Below are positions 1-7,976 of a stretch of 64,000 bases of DNA, in pieces; within the stretch, counting starts at the first letter, position 1; every line of letters begins with the position of its first letter. Position numbers and translations under genes: made by a program. The DNA is taken from the NCBI GenBank assembly GCA_030447805.1, contig JAUJOE010000003.1, positions 233,752 through 297,751 on the forward strand, read 5' to 3'. This DNA is from Nocardioidaceae bacterium. GTDB taxonomy: Bacteria > Actinomycetota > Actinomycetes > Propionibacteriales > Nocardioidaceae. The notes below the pieces were generated by a model. It worked only from the letters and a program-made list of their open reading frames with translations, ran no database searches and was not told where the DNA came from.

Positions 1-2
1 GG

Positions 3-704
3 CGCTCGACTCCGCTCGAGCAGCTCGGCGGCCTGGTGGCCGAGCTCGCGCAGCAACCGGCCCTTGAGCTGCTCGCTGCGACGACGCTGCCCGAGGCGCT
101 GGCCGCCGGGGTGGCGGGCATCCGCGACCGCATCCACTCCGCGCTGGCCGCCGACCCGCGGCTGCGTGACCTCGGCGTTGCCACGCTCGCCGTCCGGGTG
201 GTGGCCCTGCGGCCGGAGCCCGACGTCGAGAAGGCGCTGCAGACTCCGACCCGGGAGCTGGTGCAGCAGGAGGCCGACCGGGCGACGTACGAGCGTCGGG
301 CGCTGGCCGTGGAGCGAGAGCGCGCCATCGGCGAGAACGAGCTGCAGAGCCAGATCGAGCTGGCGGTTCGCGAGGAGCAACTGGTCGCCCAGCGCGGCCA
401 GAACCAGCGGCGTCAGGCCGAGGAGTCGGCGGCCGCTGAGCGGATCGCGGCGCAGGGCGAGGCTGACCGGCAGCGGCTGGTGTCGGCCGGTCAGGCCGAC
501 GCGACCCGCGTGATCGGCGAGGCCGAAGCGGCTGCAGAGACGGCGAAGCTGGCGGCGTACGACGGCCTCGACCCGCGGATCATCCTCGCGCTCGCAGCAC
601 GCGAGCTGGCGGGAGACCTGCCCGAGATCGGCACGCTGAACCTGTCCCCCGACCTCCTCACAGCCGCGCTCGGCCAGCTCGTCGGGCCTCAGGGGCAGCG
701 ATGA
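3..704 (+). CDS. SPFH/band-7 family protein, C-terminal part (5' end outside window)
   Basis: The frame is open to the left edge of the window, so the true start lies upstream; the first internal start is GTG at 36 (222 residues). The middle is a long charged helix rich in Glu, Arg, Gln and Ala (about residues 75-170), typical of the coiled coil after the SPFH domain of stomatin/flotillin-like membrane scaffolds. A more compact tail follows, ending in LVGPQGQR. The membrane anchor and SPFH core would be in the missing part. It overlaps the next gene by 4 nt (ATGA), so the two are probably cotranscribed. The family call rests on the coiled-coil pattern only. Confidence 0.7.
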   Translation, partial: RSTPLEQLGGLVAELAQQPALELLAATTLPEALAAGVAGIRDRIHSALAADPRLRDLGVATLAVRVVALRPEPDVEKALQTPTRELVQQEADRATYERRALAVERERAIGENELQSQIELAVREEQLVAQRGQNQRRQAEESAAAERIAAQGEADRQRLVSAGQADATRVIGEAEAAAETAKLAAYDGLDPRIILALAARELAGDLPEIGTLNLSPDLLTAALGQLVGPQGQR

Positions 705-1618
705 CCCTGTCGCCGCGGGCGGTGGTGGTGCACCGCCGTACCGAGCTCGACGAGTTGCTGGCGCGGCACGGTACGCGCGGAGCCGCCGACTTCTTCCTCC
801 GCACCCGCGAGCGCAGCATCAGCGAGGTGCAGGGACGCCACGACGCCGTGAAGGGGGCGCTGGCGGACGTCAGCGCCGCTGTCCCGACGGACTGGCGCCG
901 CGGCACCGTGGAGCGGGCCGACCTCGACCGCTTCTTGTTCGAGCCCGACGACGTCATCGTCGCGGTCGGGCAGGACGGACTGGTGGCGAACGTCGCGAAG
1001 TACCTCGACCACCAGCTCGTCATCGGCGTCAACCCCGAGCCGACCGTCAACCCCGGTGTGCTGGTGCCGGTGTCGGTGCCGGCCTTCGGCGACGTCCTGT
1101 CCGCGACAGCTAAGGGATCGGCGGACATCGACGCGCGCACGATGGTCGCGGCCACTTCGGACGACGGCCAGACGTTGCTGGCGGTCAACGAGGTGTACGT
1201 CGGCCACCCCAGCCACCAGTCCGCGCGCTACCGGCTGACGACACCGGCAGGTGAGAGCGAGCGGCAGTCGTCGTCCGGCCTCATCGTCAGCACCGGCACC
1301 GGAGCCACCGGTTGGTGTCGATCGATCTGGCTCGAGCGCCACAGTGAACTACCCCTGCCGGCTCCGGGCGAACCAGGGCTGGCGTGGTTCGTGCGCGAGG
1401 CGTGGCCCTCCCCCGCCACCGGCACGGAGTTGACCGAGGGGCTGCTGAGTGCTGGCGATAGTCTGGTGATCACCGCCGAGACCGACGGGCTCGTCGTCTT
1501 CGGCGACGGTATCGAGACCGACCGGCTCTCGCTCGCGTGGGGCCAGCGACTCACCGTGACCGTGGCTCCGACCGTGCTACGGCTCGTACGGCCAGCCGGT
1601 GGAAGCCGCTCGTTGTAA
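701..1618 (+). CDS. NAD-kinase-like (ATP-NAD kinase fold) protein
   Basis: A 305-residue protein. [16 protein letters not shown] (about 88-103) sits where NAD kinases carry the GGDGT loop, and [15 protein letters not shown] (about 190-204) resembles their second conserved STPTGSTAY block. The first Gly of GGDG is Gln here and the Thr is Leu, so it is a divergent homologue whose substrate or even activity is uncertain. ATP-NAD kinases phosphorylate NAD in the cytosol. It starts inside the stop of the SPFH gene (ATGA), implying translational coupling. A short gap to 1685 separates it from convergent genes. Confidence 0.65.
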   Translation: MTLSPRAVVVHRRTELDELLARHGTRGAADFFLRTRERSISEVQGRHDAVKGALADVSAAVPTDWRRGTVERADLDRFLFEPDDVIVAVGQDGLVANVAKYLDHQLVIGVNPEPTVNPGVLVPVSVPAFGDVLSATAKGSADIDARTMVAATSDDGQTLLAVNEVYVGHPSHQSARYRLTTPAGESERQSSSGLIVSTGTGATGWCRSIWLERHSELPLPAPGEPGLAWFVREAWPSPATGTELTEGLLSAGDSLVITAETDGLVVFGDGIETDRLSLAWGQRLTVTVAPTVLRLVRPAGGSRSL

Positions 1619-1685
1619 CGGCGCGCCACCGAGCGACGCCGTACACCTGGTGGCATAGGCCTTTCCTAGCGCGCCGCCGGCCGGC

Positions 1686-4250
1686 TCAGCGGAGGGTCTG
1701 GCCAGGGCACTGCTGCCGGTACTGCCAGTCGTCTGCGTGCGCCTCGATGAACGCACGTGCCTGTGAGCGGCCGAGGTTCCACTCCAGCCAGTCGTCGCGC
1801 TCCCAGCCGTCGATCGCCAGCGCGCACTCGGCGAGGTGCTGGGGCAGCGTGGCGAGCACGGGGAGGGCGTCGTCGGAGAGGTCACCGAGGTAGTACCAGT
1901 CGACCTTGCCGGTGGCTTCGTACCGGTCGAGGTTCTGCCGAGCGATCCAGGCGTCGGGGTTGATGGCGGCCAGGCCGAGCAGCAGCGTCACGCCGCTGAA
2001 CAGCCCGAACCGGGGCAGCCACGGCGCCCGCAGTGCGACACCGCCGGCCATCGTGGCCAGTACCAGCACTCCCAGCCAGCCCTCGAACACGTCGACCAGC
2101 AGGCGCATCCGGGTGAAGCCGTAGGCATCCTGGTAGACGTGCATCCGGTACAGCGCGGAGGCGACGACGACCAGCGTCAACGCGCAGAGCAGGCCGAGGG
2201 AGATCCGGATCCAGGCTCGGTCGGCCGACGTCTCGCGTGGTGCCTTGCGCGTCGCTGCCCAGACCACCAGCAGGGTAAGCGCGGTGGCCACCGTCAACTG
2301 CCCGAAGCCCTGGTGGACGTACTCGGCGTACGTCAGCCCGGTCGTGCGCTCCAGGTACTCGTGACCACCGAAGATCACCGTCGCCTGCGCCACCAGGAAC
2401 ACGATGAAGACCGCGTCGACGACCAGCACCGGTGCCAGCCACTCGAACCGGTGCGCGACCGGACGTGCGGCCCGCTCGCCGCGTTCGAGCCCGGGTGGGT
2501 TGAGGGCGAGGTAGGCGCCGGCCAGCACGATGCCGCCGATGCCCACGACGACAAACCCGCGGAAGGCGAAGTCCACCGACCCGAGGTCGGGGACCACCGC
2601 GCCGACCCACTCCGCGAACAGTGCGTCGGCCGAGGCGAACAGCAGGGCGAACACGGTGATGCCGAGCACCGACCACAACGCCGTGCGCAGCAGCGCTGCC
2701 GCGCTGCCCAGACCTGTGATGGTGCGCACCGTGCGGCCGAGCCAGGGCAGGCCGCGTAGGCCGGCGAGCGGCCAGGCGAGCCCGGCCAAGACAAAGGACG
2801 GCACGCTGCGGCCGCGGGTCAGCCCGACGGCGCACAGGCCGACGCCGGCGAACAGGCACAGCAACACGATCCACTCGGCGTCCCTGACGACGACGGTGGC
2901 GGACAGTGCCAGGCAGAGGGCGGCACAGGTCAGGGTGAACGGGTCACGCCGGTGCCGGCTCGCGGCGAGCAGGACGCCTCCGGCCGCAACCAGGACGAGG
3001 AACATCCCCAGCCCGAGGTCGCGGAACGGCAGCACCACGCCGGCGAGCACACCCACACCCAGCGCGCCGAGCAGGACTGGGACGTTGCCGGGACCGGAGT
3101 GGTCCGGCCAGAAGTCGCCGAAGGTCGTGTCGATCAGGGACGGGACGGCGATCCGGCCCGCGGTTGACGGTGGTGCGGTCACCGGGCTGCTAAGTGGTGC
3201 GGCTGCGGACTCGGTCATGAGGTTCTTTTCCTGGCGGGAGAGGGTGGTGGGGGCGAGCGGGAGGGCGGCCCGGATGCGGGCGCCGTACTCATCGGGCTCG
3301 GGGTCGGCGAAGCCGATCGTTCCGTCGTGCAGGTCGGTGACCCAGCGAGCGATCGCGAGGCCCAGACCGGTCCCGCCACCACCGTCGATGTCGCTGAGGG
3401 TCCCGAACCGTTCAAAGGCACGCTCGCGGTTCGCCGGCGCGACGCCGGGGCCCTCGTCGGCGACCTCCAGCTGCCAGCGGTCGTCGATGACTCCGGCTCG
3501 GATCGTCACCTTTCCGGCCGGCGGGCTGTGCCGGGTGGCGTTGTCCAGCAGGTTGGCGACCAGCTGGCGCAGGCGGGCGGGGTCGCCTTCGACGGTGAGG
3601 TCGGGCGGGCTGACGTGTACGACGTACCTGACGTCGCGAATGCCGACCCGGAACTCGGCGGCGGCGGCCTGCAGCAGCGGCCGGACCTCGACGGGCTGTC
3701 GGGCGAGCGGCGCCTTGCCGGCGTCGACCCGCGAGAGGTCGAGCAGATCGGTGACCAGGGCCGTCATCCGCTCTCCCTGGTCCAGGGCGGCGCGGAGCGT
3801 CTCGGGGTCGGGATCGGCGACGCCGTCGGCGAGGTTCTCCAGCAGTGCGCACAGCGCGGTCAACGGGGTGCGGAGCTCGTGGCTGACGTTGGCGACCAGC
3901 TCGCGGCGGTGCCGGTCCACCCCGGCGAGCTCCTCGGCCATCCGGTTGAACGCCCGGGCCAGCTCGCCGACCTCGTCACGCGAGGTGGCGGTGACCCGCA
4001 CGGAGTGGTCCCCCGTCGCCATGCGTCTGGCGGCCACGGTCATCTGCCGCAGCGGCGAGGTCATGCCGACCGCGAGCAGCTGGGTAACGGCAAGCGCCAG
4101 GGCGATGGTGACCGGAATGCTGAGCCAGGTCGGCACTCCGCCGGCGGAACCGATCGTGGCGATGACCGAGGCGACGGTGACACTTGCCGCCACCAGCAAC
4201 CCCAGTTTGACCTTCACCGAGCGAACCGGGTCGAGCGCCCGGACGCTCAT
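1686..4250 (-). CDS. Sensor histidine kinase fused in frame to a DUF4173/DUF4153-type membrane protein
   Basis: One open frame of 854 residues. Residues 1-344 are a histidine kinase: two N-terminal membrane segments, a HAMP linker, the H-box VANVSHELRTPLTAL, an N-box (NLLDNATRHS) and the G-box GGGTGLGLAI. From Met345 (ATG at 3218) onward is a multi-pass protein of about 510 residues resembling DUF4173, usually a separate gene next to such kinases. An AGGAAAAG ribosome-binding site precedes ATG 3218. Dropping one C from the CCCCC run at 3249-3253 would end the kinase at a TGA overlapping that ATG, so the fusion may be an indel artefact. The kinase ATG overlaps the regulator stop. It likely senses an envelope signal and phosphorylates the adjacent regulator. 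Confidence 0.8.
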   Translation of the reverse strand: MSVRALDPVRSVKVKLGLLVAASVTVASVIATIGSAGGVPTWLSIPVTIALALAVTQLLAVGMTSPLRQMTVAARRMATGDHSVRVTATSRDEVGELARAFNRMAEELAGVDRHRRELVANVSHELRTPLTALCALLENLADGVADPDPETLRAALDQGERMTALVTDLLDLSRVDAGKAPLARQPVEVRPLLQAAAAEFRVGIRDVRYVVHVSPPDLTVEGDPARLRQLVANLLDNATRHSPPAGKVTIRAGVIDDRWQLEVADEGPGVAPANRERAFERFGTLSDIDGGGGTGLGLAIARWVTDLHDGTIGFADPEPDEYGARIRAALPLAPTTLSRQEKNLMTESAAAPLSSPVTAPPSTAGRIAVPSLIDTTFGDFWPDHSGPGNVPVLLGALGVGVLAGVVLPFRDLGLGMFLVLVAAGGVLLAASRHRRDPFTLTCAALCLALSATVVVRDAEWIVLLCLFAGVGLCAVGLTRGRSVPSFVLAGLAWPLAGLRGLPWLGRTVRTITGLGSAAALLRTALWSVLGITVFALLFASADALFAEWVGAVVPDLGSVDFAFRGFVVVGIGGIVLAGAYLALNPPGLERGERAARPVAHRFEWLAPVLVVDAVFIVFLVAQATVIFGGHEYLERTTGLTYAEYVHQGFGQLTVATALTLLVVWAATRKAPRETSADRAWIRISLGLLCALTLVVVASALYRMHVYQDAYGFTRMRLLVDVFEGWLGVLVLATMAGGVALRAPWLPRFGLFSGVTLLLGLAAINPDAWIARQNLDRYEATGKVDWYYLGDLSDDALPVLATLPQHLAECALAIDGWERDDWLEWNLGRSQARAFIEAHADDWQYRQQCPGQTLR

Positions 4251-4939
4251 CGGTCGTGTCCCGCCTCGAGCGCATACCCGACCCCGTGGACGGTGCGGAC
4301 CCGATCGGCCCCGATCTTGGCGCGCAGCGCCTTCACGTGGCTGTCGACCGTGCGGGTCCCCGACGCGCCCGGCCAGCCCCACACCTCGGCCAGCAGCCGC
4401 TCCCGGGTGAGCACTACGCCGGGGCTGACTGCCAGCCACAGCAGGAGGTCGAACTCGGTCGGGGTGAGATGCACCTCGTCGCCACCGGCCCACACCCGGC
4501 GGCCTGCGGCGTCGATGCGCAGGTCTCCCAGGTCGGCGGCGCCCCGGCCGGCCAGCTCCGCGGCCCGGTCGACTCGACGCAGCAGTGCTGCGACCCGCGC
4601 GACGAGCTCGCGCATGCGGAATGGCTTGGTGAGGTAGTCGTCGGCGCCGACGGCGAGCCCGACGAGGATATCGGCCTCGTCGTCACGTGCGGTAAGCATG
4701 AGCACAGGCACCGGCCGCACGGCCTGGATGCGCCGGCAGACCTCGTGCCCGTCGAAGCCGGGGAGCATCACGTCGAGGACAACCAGGTCAGGGGCGTGGG
4801 CGGTGAACTCCGCCACCGCCCCAGGCCCGTCCCACGCGCGGACGACGTCGTACCCCTCGGCGACAAGCCGGTCGGTGATCGCCCCGTTGATGACGGGTTC
4901 GTCCTCGACGAGGAGGATGCGGCGGGTCGGGCGGTTCAT
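4247..4939 (-). CDS. OmpR/PhoB-family response regulator
   Basis: A 230-residue two-domain regulator. The receiver begins RRILLVEDEPVINGAI with acidic pocket residues, phospho-acceptor Asp in DLVVLDVMLPG, and the Lys of YLTKPF. The C-terminal winged helix has HLTPTEFDLLLWLA and ends RTVHGVGYALE. ATG at 4939 was chosen because the receiver starts right after it; upstream codons in the frame look unrelated. It overlaps the histidine kinase by 4 nt and is its cognate partner. The 334-nt region upstream would hold the promoter. Confidence 0.92.
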   Translation of the reverse strand: MNRPTRRILLVEDEPVINGAITDRLVAEGYDVVRAWDGPGAVAEFTAHAPDLVVLDVMLPGFDGHEVCRRIQAVRPVPVLMLTARDDEADILVGLAVGADDYLTKPFRMRELVARVAALLRRVDRAAELAGRGAADLGDLRIDAAGRRVWAGGDEVHLTPTEFDLLLWLAVSPGVVLTRERLLAEVWGWPGASGTRTVDSHVKALRAKIGADRVRTVHGVGYALEAGHDR

Positions 4940-5049
4940 GTGCTCGAGCGTAGGAGCCTCCCTGGTGCGGAATCGGGGACGACTCGTGAAGATCCTGTGC
5001 AGGTTGCTCGACCCTGCGAACCCAGATCTCACGCAGCGGGTAGTTCCCG

Positions 5050-5121
5050 AAAGCCGGCACGCAACAGACGCCAAGCCGGGTGCCGCTGCCGCAATGCTTC
5101 GATCGCCTCGTGCTCCACCAC
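5050..5121 (-). pseudogene. Possible N-terminal remnant of a DUF3375 (JetA-like) gene
   Basis: From GTG 5121 the minus strand reads VVEHEAIEALRQRHPAWRLL, which resembles the N-terminus of DUF3375 proteins (the JetA subunit of Wadjet-type SMC plasmid-defence systems), then hits a stop after about 30 codons. Nothing else of such a system is visible. It lies between the response regulator and the toxin-antitoxin-like pair. The rest of the 4940-5273 gap holds the regulator promoter region and nothing else I recognise. The match is short and from memory. Confidence 0.35.
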
Positions 5122-5273
5122 GCAACCCTAGGGAAGCCCTCCGACAGATTCGGTCGCGCTCCCTGAATGCCGAATCATCGGTGGCGGTGGCGACCGATGC
5201 CGTTCGGCGGCGCATAAGCCCGAACACATGCCCACCGGGGTTCTGGCGAGGGTCGAACCCGGCGGGCGGGCAC

Positions 5274-5912
5274 TCATCGAAGTTCCTCAGCCCATGCGTT
5301 GAAGAAGTCCTTGGCGAGCGTGAGGTCGCCTGGACTCAGTGGGATCTCGTCGTCGGCGAATCGCCCGATCGCGCCCATCATCTGCGCAAGTACCTGGGCG
5401 TCGAAGCCAGCGTCAAACGAGCGGGCCTGCTCCAGGAGCACGTTCCTGTCGAAGCGTCGTGCCAACACGTACACGTCGGCGAAATCCCGGGCCTCGGCCC
5501 GACCGAAGAGGGCTAGCAGCTTCCGGCCTGCGAGCTCCAACGGCGCCAAGGTGGGACCTAGCAGAGTCACCGTGGGCACACTCCTCGGCGGTGAGTCGAT
5601 GGCGAGGTCAACGAGCAGTTCATGGCCGTCGTGATCCACGACCATGCGGCAGAACGTCGAACTGTCCCGCAGGACGCTGACGTCGTAACCGTGGCGTAGA
5701 AGCGCTTGCACGAACGCTTCACGTGCCTCGGCTACCGTGTCGATCGGCGTCGAAGCGAACAGGTCGAGGTCCTCGGTCGGGCGCGCGATCAGGCCGGAAG
5801 CCAGCAGGCCCGCGCCTCCCGCGACGACGTATCCCTCGGAAGCCTTCAGATCGAAGAAGATGCGAGCGACGTCGACGTGAAGCGCGGTGAGGAAGTCTCG
5901 TTTGCCCATCAC
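5274..5912 (-). CDS. AbiEii/MenT-like nucleotidyltransferase, probable toxin of a TA pair
   Basis: A 212-residue protein with the nucleotidyltransferase signature of AbiEii-type toxins: VAGGAGLLASGLIARPTEDL, with the metal-binding Asp pair in EDLDLF (about 47-52), a further Asp in LLVDLAID, and the DFADVYVLARRF helix common in this family. Characterised relatives block translation by adding nucleotides to tRNA or use NTPs otherwise. It overlaps the upstream Xre gene by 4 nt, the usual antitoxin-first order. The first codon is GTG directly followed by ATG (5909), so either may start it. A non-toxic role in nucleotide transfer cannot be excluded. Confidence 0.75.
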   Translation of the reverse strand: MMGKRDFLTALHVDVARIFFDLKASEGYVVAGGAGLLASGLIARPTEDLDLFASTPIDTVAEAREAFVQALLRHGYDVSVLRDSSTFCRMVVDHDGHELLVDLAIDSPPRSVPTVTLLGPTLAPLELAGRKLLALFGRAEARDFADVYVLARRFDRNVLLEQARSFDAGFDAQVLAQMMGAIGRFADDEIPLSPGDLTLAKDFFNAWAEELR

Positions 5913-6430
5913 GCAACCTGCTCGTCAACCGCACCGGGGATCACACTTGCCCAAGCGGACCGGATCGCGGGCGGCAACACCAGCTCGACCCACAGGTCGA
6001 CCAGCAGCGCCCCGTCGACGTAGGCGAGGACGTCGTCGGGGCCGCCCTCCCGCAGGACTATCTCGTACACCCGTGCCCGCTGCCTGCGGTCACCCAGGTC
6101 GTAGCGCCGGCCACGGTCCGACCAGTTCAGGTGGAGTGGCAGCTCGACCACGGCGAAGGCCTGCTCGAGCGGCAACCGCGGAAGGTTGCTGGGCACCTGG
6201 ATCGGTCGACCTCGCTCGACGGCGACCTCCCGAAACTCGATCCTGGGTGTGATGGTCAGGTCGAACCCAGCCTTGGCCACGATGCGGGCGGCCGTGTCGA
6301 GCGTGGGTGACTTCCGGCCGTGCTCGTACGCCGACAAGGTGGGTCGCGAGGTCGCGGCGCGCTCGGCGAGGGCAGCCTGAGACAGGCCCGCTTCCTGACG
6401 GGCCTGCTCCAGGATGTTCCGAGCGGACAT
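5909..6430 (-). CDS. Xre-family HTH protein, probable cognate antitoxin/repressor
   Basis: A 173-residue protein. An N-terminal Cro/CI helix-turn-helix (about 5-58: SQAALAERAATSRPTLSAYE) is followed by a roughly 100-residue domain that may contact the toxin or neutralise it. ATG 6430 lies 9 nt downstream of a perfect palindrome, consistent with autorepression. Order and overlap with the nucleotidyltransferase indicate a two-gene TA-like operon. The extra domain is longer than in minimal Xre antitoxins. Confidence 0.8.
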   Translation of the reverse strand: MSARNILEQARQEAGLSQAALAERAATSRPTLSAYEHGRKSPTLDTAARIVAKAGFDLTITPRIEFREVAVERGRPIQVPSNLPRLPLEQAFAVVELPLHLNWSDRGRRYDLGDRRQRARVYEIVLREGGPDDVLAYVDGALLVDLWVELVLPPAIRSAWASVIPGAVDEQVA

Positions 6431-6439
6431 GGGCCCATC

Positions 6440-6455
6440 GTATCCGAACGGATAC
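6440..6455. promoter_or_regulatory. Palindromic operator upstream of the Xre/nucleotidyltransferase operon
   Basis: GTATCCGAACGGATAC: two 6-nt perfect inverted arms around a 4-nt centre, located 10-25 nt before the Xre start codon. Position and symmetry fit a binding site for the Xre dimer and autoregulation of the pair. No second copy was seen nearby. Confidence 0.6.
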
Positions 6456-6479
6456 TTCTGCGTGACGGGTCTCGGGAAC

Positions 6480-6705
6480 CATGCAAACTACAGGCGGCCG
6501 TGAACGCCACCGCGACCGCTCGGTCAATCGCGTCGCGGCCACGGTCCCGAGAAGTGTGTAACCCGCTCGTCGCTCCCGGCCCCTGGGCACGGCCCAGCCA
6601 TTTGTAGGACCACGCCAGGCTCACTCCCAGCAGGGCGCAGACGACAGTGTGCGGCACCGGGAGTTGGTCCTCTGGTCGGCGATGAAGCGTGCCACGCTCA
6701 CTTCG
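6480..6705 (-). pseudogene. Remnant of an IS3-family transposase (OrfB N-terminal piece)
   Basis: Minus-strand frames give FIADQRTNS and then, one frame over, VPHTVVCALLGVSLAWSYKW followed by LGRAQGP and RDAIDRAVAVAF. This looks like the start of IS3-type OrfB (short N-terminal HTH region before the DDE domain). It is frameshifted, and no DDE catalytic core follows. The remainder of the 6456-7062 gap contains the promoter region of the DoxX operon; nothing else is recognisable. Confidence 0.45.
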
Positions 6706-7062
6706 TCGCCTCCTTGACCCACAGGACCGCGGATCGTTTGAGCTCTCTAGGTCAAGTTCCACGCTTGGAGAGGATGAGCCGGTTAACCCTGACCAACAGG
6801 CTGTCCGGAGGCGACTGCATGCCACCAGATCGGCACCTCGGTGATGGCGGCAGGTGGGGTCAAGCTGAGGCATGACCAAGTCGAGCATGCGTGACACGAC
6901 CTGATCCTCGGAAACGGATAACCGAGTCCAGACAGTTCGTCAGTGAGGTGCCGGCCCAAGGCCTTTCGAATGCCTTACACGTCCTACTGGGTCGTTCCGT
7001 CCGGGCTCCGTCTGACCTAGAGTGCCGACCAGCACCTCGTCCGCAGGGAAAGGAACTGTCCG

Positions 7063-7590
7063 ATGGCAACAGCGCTCGGACGGGTCACGGATTCGGCAGA
7101 TGTCGGCGACTCGCGAGCGTCACGCGGGCTCCTGGCCATCCTTCGCATCGGCGTCGCCCTCCTCTGGATAGAGAACGCCGGTTGGAAGAAGCCACCCGAC
7201 TTCGCGTCGCTGCAGAAGTACACGACGTACGCCGTGGAGTATCCGGTGTTTCCCCCGTTCACCTGGCTCATAGAGAATCTCGTGCTGCCCAACTTCACGA
7301 TCTTCGGCTGGATGACGTTGCTGGTGGAGGCATCCCTCGGTGCGTTCCTGCTGATCGGGCTGGCCACCCGGTTGTGGGCGCTGGTCGGGCTCGGGCAGTC
7401 GCTTGCCATCACTTTGTCGGTGATGAACGCCCCCAACGAGTGGGAGTGGTCGTTCTACCTGATGATCCTCGCCCATCTTGCGTTGTTCGCCACTGCGGCC
7501 GGACGCAGCTTCGGGCTCGACGGGGTACTGCGTCCGTTGTGGCAGGCTTCGTCAGGCCGGCTGTCTCCGCTGCTGATGAGGCTGTCGTGA
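7063..7590 (+). CDS. DoxX-like membrane protein
   Basis: A 175-residue integral membrane protein with about four helices: LLAILRIGVALLWIENAGWK, a second near WMTLLVEASLGAFLLIG, a third around LVGLGQSLAITLSVM, and a fourth in MILAHLALFATAAG. The helix pattern and the N-terminal RIG..LLWIE..WKKP fit the DoxX/DoxD-like family (quinone-linked or thiol/thiosulfate redox membrane proteins). A GGGAAAGGA ribosome-binding site precedes ATG 7063. It is the first gene of a five-gene operon and overlaps the next gene by 4 nt. A membrane redox role is inferred from the family. Confidence 0.75.
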   Translation: MATALGRVTDSADVGDSRASRGLLAILRIGVALLWIENAGWKKPPDFASLQKYTTYAVEYPVFPPFTWLIENLVLPNFTIFGWMTLLVEASLGAFLLIGLATRLWALVGLGQSLAITLSVMNAPNEWEWSFYLMILAHLALFATAAGRSFGLDGVLRPLWQASSGRLSPLLMRLS

Positions 7591-7961
7591 GCATCTCGCG
7601 CAATGACCGGCTCGGCCGGGCCGCACTGGCTCTAGGAGTCGCGGGGGTCATCAGTCCCGTCTTCGCGTTGAGCACGAGCTCCAACAACAACTTCGTCCTG
7701 GTGCAGAATGCCGGGCTTGTCGTGCTCCCGGTGCTGGGCGTTGTAGCGGTGCTTGGTGTTGCGTTGGCTCGGCGCCTGCTCGTAATCTTGGCCGGCGCAG
7801 GCTTCGCGGGGGCCGCGTTGTTGCAGTTGGTCCAGTTCGGTCGCGCCACGAACTGGCTGGACGGCAACGGCTCCACGTTCTCCCTCCTGATGGCCCTCGG
7901 GATCGGGCTTCTCACGGTTGGTCTGACCTCACTGATCCCGCTGTCCGACAAAGCCGCGTGA
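7587..7961 (+). CDS. Small four-helix membrane protein, unknown function
   Basis: A 124-residue protein starting at GTG 7587, which overlaps the DoxX stop (GTGA). Hydrophobic stretches ALALGVAGVISPVFAL, AGLVVLPVLGVVAVLGVALA, LLVILAGAGFAGAALLQLV and LLMALGIGLLTVGLTSLI give about four helices with very short loops. I do not recognise the family. Tight coupling to the DoxX gene suggests a joint membrane complex; that is inference. The downstream gene follows after 15 nt. Confidence 0.65.
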   Translation: MSISRNDRLGRAALALGVAGVISPVFALSTSSNNNFVLVQNAGLVVLPVLGVVAVLGVALARRLLVILAGAGFAGAALLQLVQFGRATNWLDGNGSTFSLLMALGIGLLTVGLTSLIPLSDKAA

Positions 7962-7976
7962 CCCGAGAGGAACCCC

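Noticed and set aside
2530..4410. Long plus-strand open frame opposite the kinase/DUF4173 gene
   Set aside because: Arg/Ser/Pro-rich antisense reading typical of high-GC coding DNA, with no domain.
4251..4493. N-terminal extension of the histidine kinase to 4493
   Set aside because: The extra 81 residues are an out-of-frame reading of the response regulator; ATG 4250 overlaps the regulator stop as expected for the pair.
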